From Schoenoplectus triqueter (lineage: Eukaryota; Streptophyta; Magnoliopsida; Poales; Cyperaceae), in assembly GCA_964058805.1 (NCBI GenBank), contig CAXKVV010000030.1, positions 1-34,722 on the forward strand: a stretch of DNA of 34,722 bases, in the 5' to 3' direction. Below the pieces are notes generated by a model, which worked only from the letters and a program-made list of their open reading frames with translations, was not told the origin of the DNA and did no database searches. Both the position numbers and the translations under genes were made by a program. Positions 10,592 through 21,415 of this stretch are shown piece after piece. The stretch's first letter is position 1, and the number at the start of each line of letters is the position of its first letter.

Positions 10592-11885
10592 CTAAGATCC
10601 AAATTTACAAGTTTGCCATTGGGCTTTTGGCCAAATTACCGAAATACCCTTGGGCTTTTGGATTTTGGGCTTTTCTGATTTTGGGTTTTTAATTATTAAT
10701 TAAGGCTTTAATTATTAATGGGCTTTTGGCCCATAATTCAAATCCATAATTAACATTTAAAATCCAAATCAAATATATATATAATTGTCATCTACAATTA
10801 TATTTTTCTCGGTTGTTGTTTCGGCGAATTTATACGACGTGTCCAACACGTTATAAATTCAATCTGATTTTTGCTTCTTGTCATCTCTATGACAAATATA
10901 ATTATATCATATATAATTAATTATAACCATCTTATTATTAATTATAAACAATTTATAATTAATCAATAAGATTCTCCGATTAACTCCTATACGGTGTGAC
11001 CCGACAGGATCCGTGTTATGTTGGTAAATAGAGTTAAAACCCTTTTAACTTCTATAATCATAGGAGGCATCTGGCAGAATGCACTATGACCATCCAATTA
11101 CACAGATGATGATGTACTGTACAATATCATGATCCAGTAAACTATTTACTTGTGTTTAATTCTTTTGTCTCATAGCTATCAGATCAGTTTCAAGGTAGGT
11201 ATGTGTCATCCTTGCAAACTTAATCTTTTCTTGATCCTGAGTAAAATATCAAATATAATTACTCTTGTAATTATACTGCTAGCAGATAATCTTACTCTAT
11301 CAAGGGGCCCAGTGATGCTATAACTCATATAGAAATATGAGGGACAATAGTACTTTTGGCAAACCATCTCTTCCTCCGCATAAGTTATGTATACCGAAGA
11401 GCTACCTTTATAGCCACCTTTTACGGATAACGTTTGGTAGAAATCACACACATACATATCTTATGTAGGAAAAATGAATACCTCATACTTTAGAATTTAA
11501 TACTGAACGAAAACATTAATGACACGAACACAATTCCATTTAATGTTTCATTCGGGGTCTATCAAATACGATGTTCCTAGAACATCTATTTATGTGATTA
11601 AAATGACAACTCTTTGTCTATGGTCTGTAAAACTTGACCATCATTTAATCCACATACTAACCTGATAACGGTTAATTAGTGTTCCTGCTAATTACCTTGG
11701 TTAGTGACTTTTAAGAGTATATTCTATATTATGAAGTTTCACAATTCCAGTCATGAACTCGGAATGATTCATAAATTCAATAATACTCAAGGAAACAAAA
11801 TATCGTTTAAATATCCAATTCATGAACAAAGCTTTATATAACAAATTTATCGTATTATTGACTTCAAGATTATTATAAACTAACA

Positions 11886-11896
11886 ATCTCCCACTT
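11886..11896 (-). other. Polypurine tract of the copia element
   Basis: On the element strand, AAGTGGGAGAT abuts the 3' LTR start TGTTAG directly. This is the classic position and sequence type for plus-strand DNA priming in plant copia elements. Confidence 0.9.
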
Positions 11897-11969
11897 AAGC
11901 TTGGAGTCAATCATATTGAGCCATGCCTTATACAAATCTCTTTATTCTATAAATCTCTCAGATTTAAAG

Positions 11970-12455
11970 GAAAATCTCACAGCCAATCTCCTATGTGTCT
12001 CAAACCCATAGAAGATATGTGCAACTAGTGCTTGGCCTGAGGTAGAGATCTTACAAGTGGATCAGCTGTGTTGCCGACGGTGTCAATTTTACAAATCTTT
12101 ACGTCGCCTCTATTTATGATTTTTCATATGAGGTGATAACGTCTGTGTAATCACTTACCACGAGCTCCGAGTCAGCACCGTAGATGAGAAACATATCCTT
12201 AGTTCTTCTTAAGTACTTAAAGATATTCTTTGCAGCATTCCAGTGCTCCTAGCATGGATTAGCCTGATATCTACTCGTCACACTCCAAGTGTACGAGACA
12301 TCAGGGCGAGTGCACAACATGGCGTACATGATAGAGCCAATAGCCGAAGCATATGGTACTCTACTCATTATGTTTTGCTCATCAGTTGTCAAAGGACACT
12401 GAGTCTTGCTAAGCTGTGCACCATGATTCATTGGCAGAAATCTTTTCTTAGAATT
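11970..12455 (-). pseudogene. Copia RNase H remnant with its core deleted
   Basis: The connection region is recognisable (SKTQCP..., PYASAIGSIMYAM, TRPDVSY, SRYQANP), followed by an in-frame TAG at 12251-12249. The frame then continues through NIFKYLRRTKDMFLIYG and YTD. It jumps straight to a C-terminal RGDVKICKI-like and ADPL-like segment about 40 nt later. The roughly 100 residues normally between them, including the catalytic Glu (TEAEY region) and Asp (CDN region), are missing. The RNase H cannot be active. Confidence 0.8.
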
Positions 12456-13289
12456 CTACGTGCTGAACCGATTCAGCACTTTATCAATGTATGTACTTTG
12501 ACTTAATCCAATAAGTTTCTTAGATCTATCTCTATAGATCTTTATGCCTAGTATATAGACAGTCTCGCCCAAATCTTTCATTGAGAACACTTTCTTTAAT
12601 GAAGATTTGGCTGATTGCAATAGGGGAATATTATTTCCCATTAAGAGTATATCGTCCACATAGAGGGTTAAAATAGCGATGACACTCCCACTAGTTTTCC
12701 TGTATACACAATGCTCTTCTTTGCATCTGACGAAGTCAAACTGTTTGACTTCTTCGTCAAATCAAAGATTCCAACTCCGTGATGCTTGCTTCAATCCATA
12801 ATGGATCTGAGAAGCTTGCATAACTTCCCAGCATTCTTTGGATCCTCAAAACTTATGGGATGTATCATATACACGTCCTCTTCCAAATTTCCATTTAGGA
12901 AGACGGTTTTGACATCCATTTGCCATATTTCATAATCATGAAATATGATAATTGCTAGGAGCATCCGAATTGACTTAAACATAGCTACGGACGAAAAAAG
13001 TTTCATCATAATCTACGTCGAGAATTTGCTTGAAACCTTTCGCTACTAGCCGTACTTTGTAAATAATCATATTATCATCCATGCCTGTTTTTCTTTTAAA
13101 AACCCACTTGTTAGCTATGGGTTTTACCCCAATAAGTGGTGCAACCAGGTTCCAAACCTTGTTGTCATACATGGACTGTATTTCGGATCTCATGGCCTCC
13201 AGCCATTTATCAGAGTCGGGTCTATCCACTGCTTCCGCATAGGTCAGAGGATCTTCAGCATCAAATACTGAGACTTCATGCAGTCCCAT
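12456..13289 (-). pseudogene. Copia reverse transcriptase remnant
   Basis: Copia RT motifs occur in order: AEAVDRPDSDKWLEAM, KWVFKRK, ARLVAKGF-like, DYDETF, a frameshift near 13000, HDYEIWQMDVKT.FLNG, then a second disrupted stretch (about 12790-12660) where the GLKQ region should be. The polymerase signature YVDD is intact in the DNA around 12650-12661 but lies in a different frame from the upstream half. It is followed by FSMKDLGE and ILGIKIYRDRS. The segment ends in an in-frame TAG at 12458-12456. Not functional as it stands. Confidence 0.88.
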
Positions 13290-13295
13290 GTACCT

Positions 13296-14309
13296 TTAAG
13301 GTGCACGAACTGTCCTATGTGACCTTCGTAGCACTTGTTCTTCAGGCTGTCGAACTTCATCCACATCAGTATGCGCATTTAGTTCTATTTCAACTTGCGT
13401 TGAAGTAGATGAGCTCGGGACTAGAACTTCTTCCACAACTATTTGTAGATTTGGTTCTTCCAAATGCTCATTAGCCGAAGAATCAAGTGGTGGGTTTATC
13501 TGATCAGTATCAGATATTGTATTGTGTGATGTATCTTGAATTTCTTCAAGTATTACATTACTCCCACTACTTCCTTTTGCGAGAAACTCTTTCTCCAAAA
13601 ATATACCATGACGAGCAACAATTATCTTGTTCTCGGACTGATAATAGAAGTAATATCCTTTCGTTTCCTTAGGATACCCTACGAAAAAACATTTATCAGC
13701 TTTGGGTCCAAGTTTGTCAGAAGTCGAACGTTTGACAAATACCTTGCAACCCTAAATTTTAAGATAAGACATATTTGGTATCTTACCAAACCATAACTCA
13801 TATGGAGTCTTTTCTACTGACTTGGATGGAACCCTATTTATTGTTAGTGCAGCAGTTTCTAGTGCGTGCCCCCAAAACATTTTTGGGAGTGTGGTATTAC
13901 TCATCATGGAACGAACCATGTCTAACAGAGTTCGATTCCTCCTCTCAGAAACACCGTTCCATTACGGCGTTCCCGGAGGTGTGAGTTGTGAGACTATCCC
14001 ACATTCTTTTAAGTACATTGTAAACTCATAACTTAAGTATTCGCCTCCACGGTCTGACCGTAAGGCCTTAATACTTTTATTCAGTTGATTTTCTACTTCA
14101 GTCTTGAATTCCTTGAACTTTTCAAAGGATTCAGACTTATGTCTCATCAAGTAGACATAACCATATCTACTGTAATCATCAGTAAACGTGATAAAGTAGC
14201 GATCACCATTTCTTGTACAAGTACTCATTGGTCCGCATACATCTGTGTGTATAAGGGCTAATAAGTCACTTGTGCTTTCGCCCTTCTTGGAGAAAGACAA
14301 TTTGGTCAT
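13296..14309 (-). pseudogene. Copia integrase remnant and linker to RT
   Basis: Integrase core motifs are clear: HTDVCGPM (first catalytic Asp), FTDDYSRYGYVYLM, ALRSDRGGEY (second Asp), then NGVSERRN (catalytic Glu), but a TAA at 13964-13962 falls just before WNGVSE. The frame stays open except for a further TAG at 13754-13752 (normal Trp codon position) and a TAA at 13298-13296 before the RT segment. The C-terminal part (PYELW, FVGYP, then a Ser/Glu-rich linker and RRSHR) matches the usual integrase-to-RT junction. The stops look like single-base changes, not rearrangements. Confidence 0.88.
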
Positions 14310-14327
14310 TTTTCACGTAAACAAGAT

Positions 14328-15557
14328 TCACAATATTAAAATTATCAAGAAGTCCAACTTCATGTAACTTTTGATGCGTTTCTCGTTTATATGACCAAGG
14401 CGATAATGCCATATGAAAGTCATACTTTCATGAGATGTTTTGAGTCGTTTATTGATGTTAAATATAGGTTTGTCTATTTCCAGTATATAAAGATCATTCA
14501 TCATAAAAGAAGATCCATAATATAACTCATCTTTATATATAGAACAACCATTGTCCTTTATAACAAAAGAGAAACCATTCATTTCTAAACATGAGATTGA
14601 AATGATGTTTCTGGAAATACTTGGAACAAAATATACATTTTCAAGTTCCATTACAAGCCCGCTAGGCAAATACAACTCTATACTTCCGACTGTTACGGCT
14701 GCAACTTGTGCTCCGTTTCCAACTCGGAGTTGTACTTCCTTATTACGTAGTTTCCTCCTATTCTTTAGTGCCTGTATATTTGAACAAATATGAGCACATG
14801 ATCCAGTATCCAATACCCAATCATAAATAGAGGTAACAACGTTAACTTCAATCATGAGAATACCTGAGGTTGAAACTTTGGGAACTTTTCCCGTCCTCAA
14901 ATCCTCCAGATACTTAGGGCAGTTCCTCCTCCAATGACCATTGCCTTGACAATAAAAGCAGTCAGAGGTAGAAGCTTTTGCCTTGGAAGTGTTCTGATTA
15001 GGAACCATCTTCCCTTTGCCTTTGTACTTAGGTGCCATTTTGGGAGTCGCTTTGCGTTTCATCTTTTTAATCTTCCTCGCACCTTCTTGGATCACGAGGA
15101 TAGAAGAACTCTTCTTCATGTCCCCATCAGCGATCCTCAACATCCCTTGGAGCTCCTGCAAGCTCTTGTCCATTCCCAGCATATGATAATTCCTGATGAA
15201 ATTAGAATAGCTAGGAGGGAGAGAGTTCAGGATAACATCCGTAACAAACTCTTTGTTCAACGGACTGTTAAGCTTCTCCAACTGCTCAACATCGCTCGTC
15301 ATACGGAGCATGTGAGTGTCAAGAGAGCTGCCCTCAGTCATCTTATGACTCAGCAGAGATTTAGTCACCTTAAATTTCTTGACCAATAAACTTTGTACAT
15401 CAAGCTCATCTTCTTTGTGCTTGTTGTACATGGTGACTTCATTTGCTGTGCAGCCTACTGCAGGCTGTGCAGAGATTGGTGTGTTAAGGACGTACTCGAG
15501 TTTCTCATGTCTTAGTATGAGCGCACGGAACGTATTAGTAAGAGTTTCTTTAGCCAT
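14328..15557 (-). pseudogene. Copia gag-protease ORF with GAG-pre-integrase start (409 codons)
   Basis: This is the longest open frame of the element, starting at ATG 15557. Residues 1-160 match the copia gag (UBN2) pattern (ILNSLPPSYSNF). The zinc knuckle C-X2-C-X4-H-X4-C is at residues 200-213, and the protease active site DWVLDTGSCAHIC is at 246-258 (Asp250-Thr-Gly). The GAG-pre-integrase start WHYRLGHI is at 383-390. Between about residues 54 and 58 the gag seems to lack roughly 35 residues normally found there (the segment with the LASM/ELQ-type motif); this is judged from memory of the family. The frame runs out at 14328 because of small indels around 14310-14350, right in the second half of the HHCC zinc site. 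Confidence 0.85.
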
Positions 15558-16004
15558 GTGCTACAACGTAAAATGTAAAGATTTTTAGCTTTGTTCATGT
15601 AATGTCTTATTTCAAATAAAACTCCCACTACAAATTTGTTCTATTCCCGTTTGTAGTTAGGACCAAGATCCCTATTTTCATTGATAATCAAGTTATCGTT
15701 GAATAACTCGTTTATTAATTATCTTAGGTAAGCAACTCTTTGCTAATCACATCTCTATGTGATTCTTGGTTTCGCTAAACATCATATGTTTTAACGAAAC
15801 TTTGCCCCAAGCCCAAAACTGTTTTGGAAATCATTGGTAAGTAACCTCACTCTATTTGATTCGTTATGTCGGACATAACCCTCGAAAACCAAAGGTAAAA
15901 GGTGACGCCTACTGAGTAGGTCACGTCTGCCAATGAACAATGATATGCGAGGACAGAGTAGGTAGGGCATATTACTTAATTTTTCGGGTTTAACATCGTA
16001 AGCA

Positions 16005-16469
16005 GTCAGTTTGTTAAACTGACTTTAAACAGACTTACGAACACGTAAAAGATGTCTGCCAGAAAGACCACTGAAAGTTCCTTTTCCAGTCTTTCTTTGA
16101 CACAACTTTCCTTCACGGTTTCTTAAAAAATGATAAATCTAATTTACACATTTATAATTAGTCAGTTTATTAAGCTAACTTTAAACAGACTTATGAACAC
16201 GTGAAAAGACGTCTGCCAGAAAGACCATTGAAAGTTCCTTTTCCAGTCTTTCTTTGACATAACATTCTTTCACGGTTCCTTAAAATGATAAATCTAATTT
16301 ACACATTTATAATTAGTCAGTTTATTAAGCTGACTTTAAACAGACTTATGAACACGTGAAAAGACGTCTGCCAGAAAGACCATTGAAAGTTCCTTTTCCA
16401 GTCTTTCTTTGACATAACATTCTTTCACGGTTCCTTAAAATGATAAATCTAATTTACTCATTTATTATC
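16005..16469. repeat. Three tandem copies of a ~155-bp unit in the leader
   Basis: Units at 16005-16160, 16161-16315 and 16316-16469. Units 2 and 3 are almost identical; unit 1 is more diverged. Each begins with a small palindrome (unit 1: GTCAGTTT-gtt-AAACTGAC at 16005-16023). In its centre each holds AGAAAGAC pairing with GTCTTTCT (unit 1: 16061-16068 with 16089-16096; unit 2: 16218-16225 with 16246-16253; unit 3: 16373-16380 with 16401-16408). In units 2 and 3 an outer stem CGTGAAA/TTTCACG encloses it (unit 2: 16200-16206 with 16268-16274). Confidence 0.9.
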
Positions 16470-16674
16470 AAAGCGGTAAATCCAATTTACCAGCTCATAC
16501 AAACATTTTGTATATATACATGAATCAGTCACGTATATAACTACTATCTATCCAATAGAAGTAGCTTTGCATCTATGATAAGATACATTTCATATCAAAG
16601 CAGTAAATCTAATTTACCTGCTCATACAAACATTTTGTATATATATACATGAATCAGTCACATATATAACTATC
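16466..16674. repeat. Two direct copies of a ~82-bp unit in the leader
   Basis: About 16466-16547 and 16593-16674 share 'tatcaaagc(g/a)gtaaatc', 'caatttac/taatttac', 'ctcatacaaacattttgtat', an AT-repeat of slightly different length and 'catgaatcagtcac'. They are separated by about 45 bp of unique sequence. Confidence 0.85.
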
Positions 16675-16783
16675 AGTTCTCAATTCTTTATTTTGCAACT
16701 ACATCTTTGTTCTTTATTTATACCGTAAAAAGCATATAAACATTTTATATGATTTCAAAACAGTTAATTCCTTCTGGTACGAT

Positions 16784-17262
16784 AAAGTAATTTGATAACG
16801 TGACAAAGTTCCTTTTCGGCCAGTTATCAGGACACGTAAAAGGGGCTCCCAGGAAAGATCGGGGTCACGAGGACCACTTTAAATTCAATCTTTCCTAGAC
16901 AGAACCATCTCTTTCGGGTGTGGAGATCAACAGCTCTTACTCAGGTACTTTATTGCTTTATCACATTCATAGATATACTTCTCATAACCAAAAGTTTTCG
17001 AAAAAAACAAAAGAGTTACATTTGCCATGCTTCGAAAGCGCAAAAGTAATTTGGTAACGTGACAAAGTTCCTTTTGGGCCAGTTATCAGGACACGTAAAA
17101 GGGCATGTCAGAAAGAATACCGAAGGTATCCACTTCCCATCTTTCTTTGACATCACCTTATCTTTTATGTGTGGAGATCAACAGCTCTTACTCAGGTACT
17201 TTATTGCTTCATCACATTCTTAGATATACTTTAACACAATCGAAAGTTTTCGAAAAGAAAGC
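16784..17262. repeat. Two direct copies of a ~220-bp unit in the leader
   Basis: About 16784-17008 and 17043-17262 share 'gtgacaaagttccttttcgg'-type and 'cagttatcaggacacgtaaa' words and, further on, 'tgtggagatcaacagctctt'. Between these blocks the sequence differs, but a stem is kept in each. Copy 1 pairs AGGAAAGAT (16851-16859) with ATCTTTCCT (16888-16896). Copy 2 pairs ATGTCAGAAAGA (17105-17116) with TCTTTC-tt-TGACAT (17140-17153), inside an outer stem CACGTAAAAG (17092-17101) with CTTTTATGTG (17162-17171). The inner stem resembles that of the 155-bp units. Confidence 0.85.
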
Positions 17263-17452
17263 GTAAAGAAAGTATAAAGAAAGCTTAAATCTAATTTAAC
17301 TTTCTTAGTCGACAGAGCCGAACCAAGAAAATCCAATTTTATTTGGTTTGGACTTTAAGCTGCAAATCTAAGAATTAAACCGATACGGGGTATATACATC
17401 TTATTTGCATAAGATATAACCTTTTAGAAAATCAATCAGCGGGAGAGCCTTT

Positions 17453-17464
17453 GCTCTGATACCA
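17453..17464 (-). other. Primer binding site, tRNA-iMet type
   Basis: On the element strand, TGGTATCAGAGC lies one base inside the 5' LTR. It is the standard plant copia PBS, complementary to the 3' end of initiator tRNA-Met, which primes minus-strand DNA synthesis. Confidence 0.95.
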
Positions 17465-18117
17465 CTGTTGGGATTCGGAATGCCCAAATCCCATTAATGC
17501 TCAAGCTGCGGAAAGACCGTAGAACAAAAATTTTACTTCTACTTAAGTTAGGGATTAAAGTATGTCGGATAATAACCGAGAGTTACAGACATTTAATCCT
17601 TTACAAAAGACGGTAAAATATTATTTTACTTCTAACTTAAGCTTAGGGTTAAAGTGATGTGTCGGATGATTACCGAGAGATACACACCTCTTTAAACCTT
17701 TATTGATCTACTCCATGATTGATTTCTAAAATATTAATCTACTTAACAATTAAATAGATTAATATAAGATGTTATACCTCGCTTCCAAATTTTAATTGGA
17801 ATGAAAATCGGCTTGTCTCGGAGCACCAAACGTCTGATGCCTCTGTAGGTTATCCACCAGGACTGACCAGAGAGCGGTTTATTTCTTTTGCCAGAAATAC
17901 TGTAAACCGCGGTTTTTCGCAAAAACACTATTCACCCGAGAAAAAGACGAAATAGTACTATTCACGACTCGCAGTAATTCTGTTTCACAAATGTGCAGAA
18001 ATACCGCAACTTTCGTAAAAACACTATTCACCGATCCCGTGAATTCTGAAACAACCGTATACCGGGAGAGAGAAAGTAGAACTGATTTGGTGGAACTTTT
18101 TCTCTCACCCTACCCCT

Positions 18118-18126
18118 CTATTTATA
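18118..18126 (-). promoter_or_regulatory. TATA box of the retrotransposon promoter (5' LTR)
   Basis: TATAAATAG on the element strand. Transcription should start about 30 bp further on, near 18090, and run through the PBS and leader into gag. Confidence 0.7.
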
Positions 18127-18209
18127 GAAAAAATGGAATTGACAAATTACCAAAATGCCCTCGTGAATAGTAAGGAGGTTTCAAAGTGAAAAGACCAAAA
18201 TACCCTTGA

Positions 18210-18281
18210 GGATGATGTCATGGATGATGTCATATATGATGTCATGGATGATGTCATATATGATGTCATGCATGATGTCAT
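18210..18281. repeat. Six copies of a 12-bp palindromic repeat in the 5' LTR
   Basis: Same six-unit array as in the 3' LTR, with the same order of spacer dinucleotides. It lies about 84-163 bp upstream of the TATA box, so it is placed to act on the element's own genomic transcript. Confidence 0.9.
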
Positions 18282-19575
18282 CTAAGATCCAAATTTACAA
18301 GTTTGCCATTGGGCTTTTGGCCAAATTACCGAAATACCCTTGGGCTTTTGGATTTTGGGCTTTTCTGATTTTGGGTTTTTAATTATTAATTAAGGCTTTA
18401 ATTATTAATGGGCTTTTGGCCCATAATTCAAATCCATAATTAACATTTAAAATCCAAATCAAATATATATATAATTGTCATCTACAATTATATTTTTCTC
18501 GGTTGTTGTTTCGGCGAATTTATACGACGTGTCCAACACGTTATAAATTCAATCTGATTTTTGCTTCTTGTCATCTCTATGACAAATATAATTATATCAT
18601 ATATAATTAATTATAACCATCTTATTATTAATTATAAACAATTTATAATTAATCAATAAGATTCTCCGATTAACTCCTATACGGTGTGACCCGACAGGAT
18701 CCGTGTTATGTTGGTAAATAGAGTTAAAACCCTTTTAACTTCTATAATCATAGGAGGCATCTGGCAGAATGCACTATGACCATCCAATTACACAGATGAT
18801 GATGTACTGTACAATATCATGATCCAGTAAACTATTTACTTGTGTTTAATTCTTTTGTCTCATAGCTATCAGATCAGTTTCAAGGTAGGTATGTGTCATC
18901 CTTGCAAACTTAATCTTTTCTTGATCCTGAGTAAAATATCAAATATAATTACTCTTGTAATTATACTGCTAGCAGATAATCTTACTCTATCAAGGGGCCC
19001 AGTGATGCTATAACTCATATAGAAATATGAGGGACAATAGTACTTTTGGCAAACCATCTCTTCCTCCGCATAAGTTATGTATACCGAAGAGCTACCTTTA
19101 TAGCCACCTTTTACGGATAACGTTTGGTAGAAATCACACACATACATATCTTATGTAGGAAAAATGAATACCTCATACTTTAGAATTTAATACTGAACGA
19201 AAACATTAATGACACGAACACAATTCCATTTAATGTTTCATTCGGGGTCTATCAAATACGATGTTCCTAGAACATCTATTTATGTGATTAAAATGACAAC
19301 TCTTTGTCTATGGTCTGTAAAACTTGACCATCATTTAATCCACATACTAACCTGATAACGGTTAATTAGTGTTCCTGCTAATTACCTTGGTTAGTGACTT
19401 TTAAGAGTATATTCTATATTATGAAGTTTCACAATTCCAGTCATGAACTCGGAATGATTCATAAATTCAATAATACTCAAGGAAACAAAATATCGTTTAA
19501 ATATCCAATTCATGAACAAAGCTTTATATAACAAATTTATCGTATTATTGACTTCAAGATTATTATAAACTAACA

Positions 19576-19580
19576 GCAGT
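19576..19580. repeat. Target site duplication, right copy
   Basis: gcagt directly after the LTR terminus CA at 19575, identical to 9771-9775. The perfect match excludes LTR exchange with a different insertion. Confidence 0.95.
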
Positions 19581-20391
19581 TTCACATCATGTATACATGC
19601 TTATGTCAATTTATATTAATTATTATTTTTTGAAAAAAAAGCAATATATCCCGTTTTATTAGTGAAACATTAACCTTACAATCTTAGCTAAGAACAAGAT
19701 AGAACCTAATCAAGAATTACTTGAAGGCAACATTCCAGAGCCCAAGTAAACCCCCAAAAGTACCGACTCAGCCTCTACTTCGTCATTGAGCCTCCAGAAT
19801 TATTTGATTTGGAATAGATCCGTATAGTATCTTGTGTAGTATCAGAATTTTAAATCAAGTAATTAAGTTGGCGTCTCCGCTTATGTTTGCATCATTGTCA
19901 ACCTTGCAAACACAACCATATTCTAACTCCGTAGCAACAAAAAGCAAGCAACTTGGACACCCAGGCTCTAAACAACAACCAGTCAAACAACCATCCAACA
20001 TGCATACCTCCTACCCTACCTTGGTACCAGGTTAACAACCAACTTCATTCGATACAATGTCAAACATGCACACATTACTAATCATATCAAAAAGCCAAAC
20101 ACAACACTGGAGATAGTGTCTGTAATGATATTATATTCATATCTTCTGGCAACCAGCGATTCATCAATGCTTGTTCATCTCTCTTGCACAACCCTGATCA
20201 ATAGTGTAACAAGGAGCATATCAGTATAATTAAATTTCTATTTGAACAAGAATTTTTATTGTTAAATACAATATCATTCCTGCATTTCCATAAGGACCAG
20301 CATACAACACTAAGAACAGTAAGTTGCACATTTTTCCTTATATGATAAGGCTTGAGCATATCTCAGTACATCTTCAAAAGTGTACTAGTAT

Positions 20392-20751
20392 TTACGGAGT
20401 TCTTGACAAATGTCCATCCAGAACCAAATAATTTGTACAAAGGGAACAAAAAATCATGAAATGATCGACTGTTTCATCATTTGAACAAAAACAACAAGAG
20501 GATATACATGTCCAACCCCTTTTCCTGAGATTATCTTTAGTCAATATTCTTTTTTTACTTACCAACCACATAAAAACCTTGATCTTAAGTGGGATGTTAA
20601 GATCCCACCACAAGCAACATAATTCTTGAGTCATTCCTCTGTAAACTAACCACTCATAAGCTGAATGAGTAGAGAATTGGCCATTTCCTTGCCATCTCCA
20701 TACAATTTGATTAGAACCAATTGTGAGGGAGTGTTTTGAATATAAGCACAT
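20392..20751 (-). pseudogene. LINE zf-RVT (zinc-binding in reverse transcriptase) fragment
   Basis: The open frame holds the typical plant zf-RVT pattern: IVWRWQGNGQFSTHSAYEWL, then WWDLNIPLKIKVFMWLV, then ILTKDNLRKRGW and CCFCSNDETVDHFMIFC with its Cys/His ligands. It is about 119 codons and ends before the usual downstream RNase H-like region. It is a relic of the LINE, not a host gene. Confidence 0.8.
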
Positions 20752-21415
20752 AAGGTATTAAAATAAAAAAGTATCATGCCTATCAATTATCTAGTAAACT
20801 GTAAAGCATGCCATGAGACGTCACAACTTCAAAGACTGTTATCTCTGGTACAATACAACATGCAAATAAGTGTGCAAAGGTAGATGTTAAAGCACTGTTT
20901 GAGCACCATCTATCAGTTCAGGATTTAATACTCATACCATTGACCACTTTCATGTTACAACCAGTGTTATAAATATGTTAAAGCTTAAAGATTTCTCTTC
21001 AAAGCCATGACATCTTGTTAACTGGAGTATGGGTGTGATATTTTACCATTATAAGTTGTTTCTAAATAATGTTATAAGAAGGGTCTTTGAGTTTTCACCA
21101 CCATTTTAAAAAAAGTGAGATATTTATAAAGTATAAATCTAAAACACCTAAAACCCTCATCTTTTTTGGCAAACAAATACTCTTCCAATTGACCAATGCA
21201 TATTTTTTCCTATGATTAGAAATATCATTTCAAAAGAACTGCACCTAATGCTATCAAGTTTTTTTCCTAATGGGTACAGATACTTTGTATAAAGAGAGTA
21301 TGTATAGAGGAACTACATTAAGGACAGAGTTGACCATGGTCAACCTGCCTTCCATAGACAACAAAGACCCTTTCTAATTTTGTAATTTATTCTTCGTTTT
21401 ATCCAACAAAACTTG

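Larger units (their letters stand above)
9776..11885 (-). repeat. 3' LTR of the copia element
   Basis: This copy matches 17466-19575 at a constant offset of 7,690 bp. In element orientation it starts TGTTAG and ends CCAACA. A TATA box at 10428-10436 places U3 at about 11885 to 10400 and R-U5 at about 10400 to 9776. AATAAA words on the element strand at 10188-10193 and 10009-10014 are candidate polyadenylation signals. The short open frames inside do not resemble proteins. Confidence 0.97.
15558..17452 (-). other. Untranslated leader of the copia element
   Basis: About 1.9 kb between the PBS and the gag ATG with no convincing coding frame. Most of the part beyond 16000 consists of direct repeats (listed separately) that each hold nested inverted repeats. 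Long leaders of this kind occur in BARE/Angela-type elements and contain dimerisation and packaging signals there. Any such role here is inference. Confidence 0.7.
9776..19575 (-). mobile_element. Ty1/copia-type LTR retrotransposon, full length, probably non-autonomous
   Basis: The element is 9,800 bp with two 2,110-bp LTRs (TG...CA ends), gcagt target duplications, an iMet-type PBS, a PPT and gag-pol remnants, all oriented on the minus strand. The order gag, protease, integrase, RT, RNase H is diagnostic of copia (integrase before RT). Long LTRs plus a leader of about 1.9 kb resemble the layout of Angela/BARE-type elements, but I have not verified the lineage. I found no difference between the LTRs when comparing them by eye, which implies a recent insertion. 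Yet the coding region has stops, frameshifts and an RNase H core deletion. It must therefore have moved with proteins from another copy, or its LTRs were homogenised later. Confidence 0.95.
17466..19575 (-). repeat. 5' LTR of the copia element
   Basis: Line-by-line comparison with 9776-11885 showed no substitution or indel. It carries the promoter used for the genomic transcript: TATAAATAG at 18118-18126, with the 12-bp repeat array upstream of it. The R-U5 part has three copies of the word actattcac (equivalent to 10235, 10268 and 10333 in the other LTR). Confidence 0.97.

Noticed and set aside
10481..10600. 12-bp direct repeats considered as a CRISPR-like or satellite array
   Set aside because: Units are contiguous, without unique spacers, and are confined to the LTR promoter. 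A regulatory minisatellite is the better explanation.
11206..11457. 83-codon open frame inside each LTR (also 18896-19147)
   Set aside because: It lies in U3 upstream of the promoter, with no motif; a chance frame.
14934..15389. 151-codon plus-strand open frame opposite gag
   Set aside because: Antisense shadow of the gag zinc-knuckle region. All copia motifs are on the minus strand.
19832..20035. 67-codon plus-strand open frame after the retrotransposon
   Set aside because: It lies within the LINE tail in the opposite orientation, with no domain.
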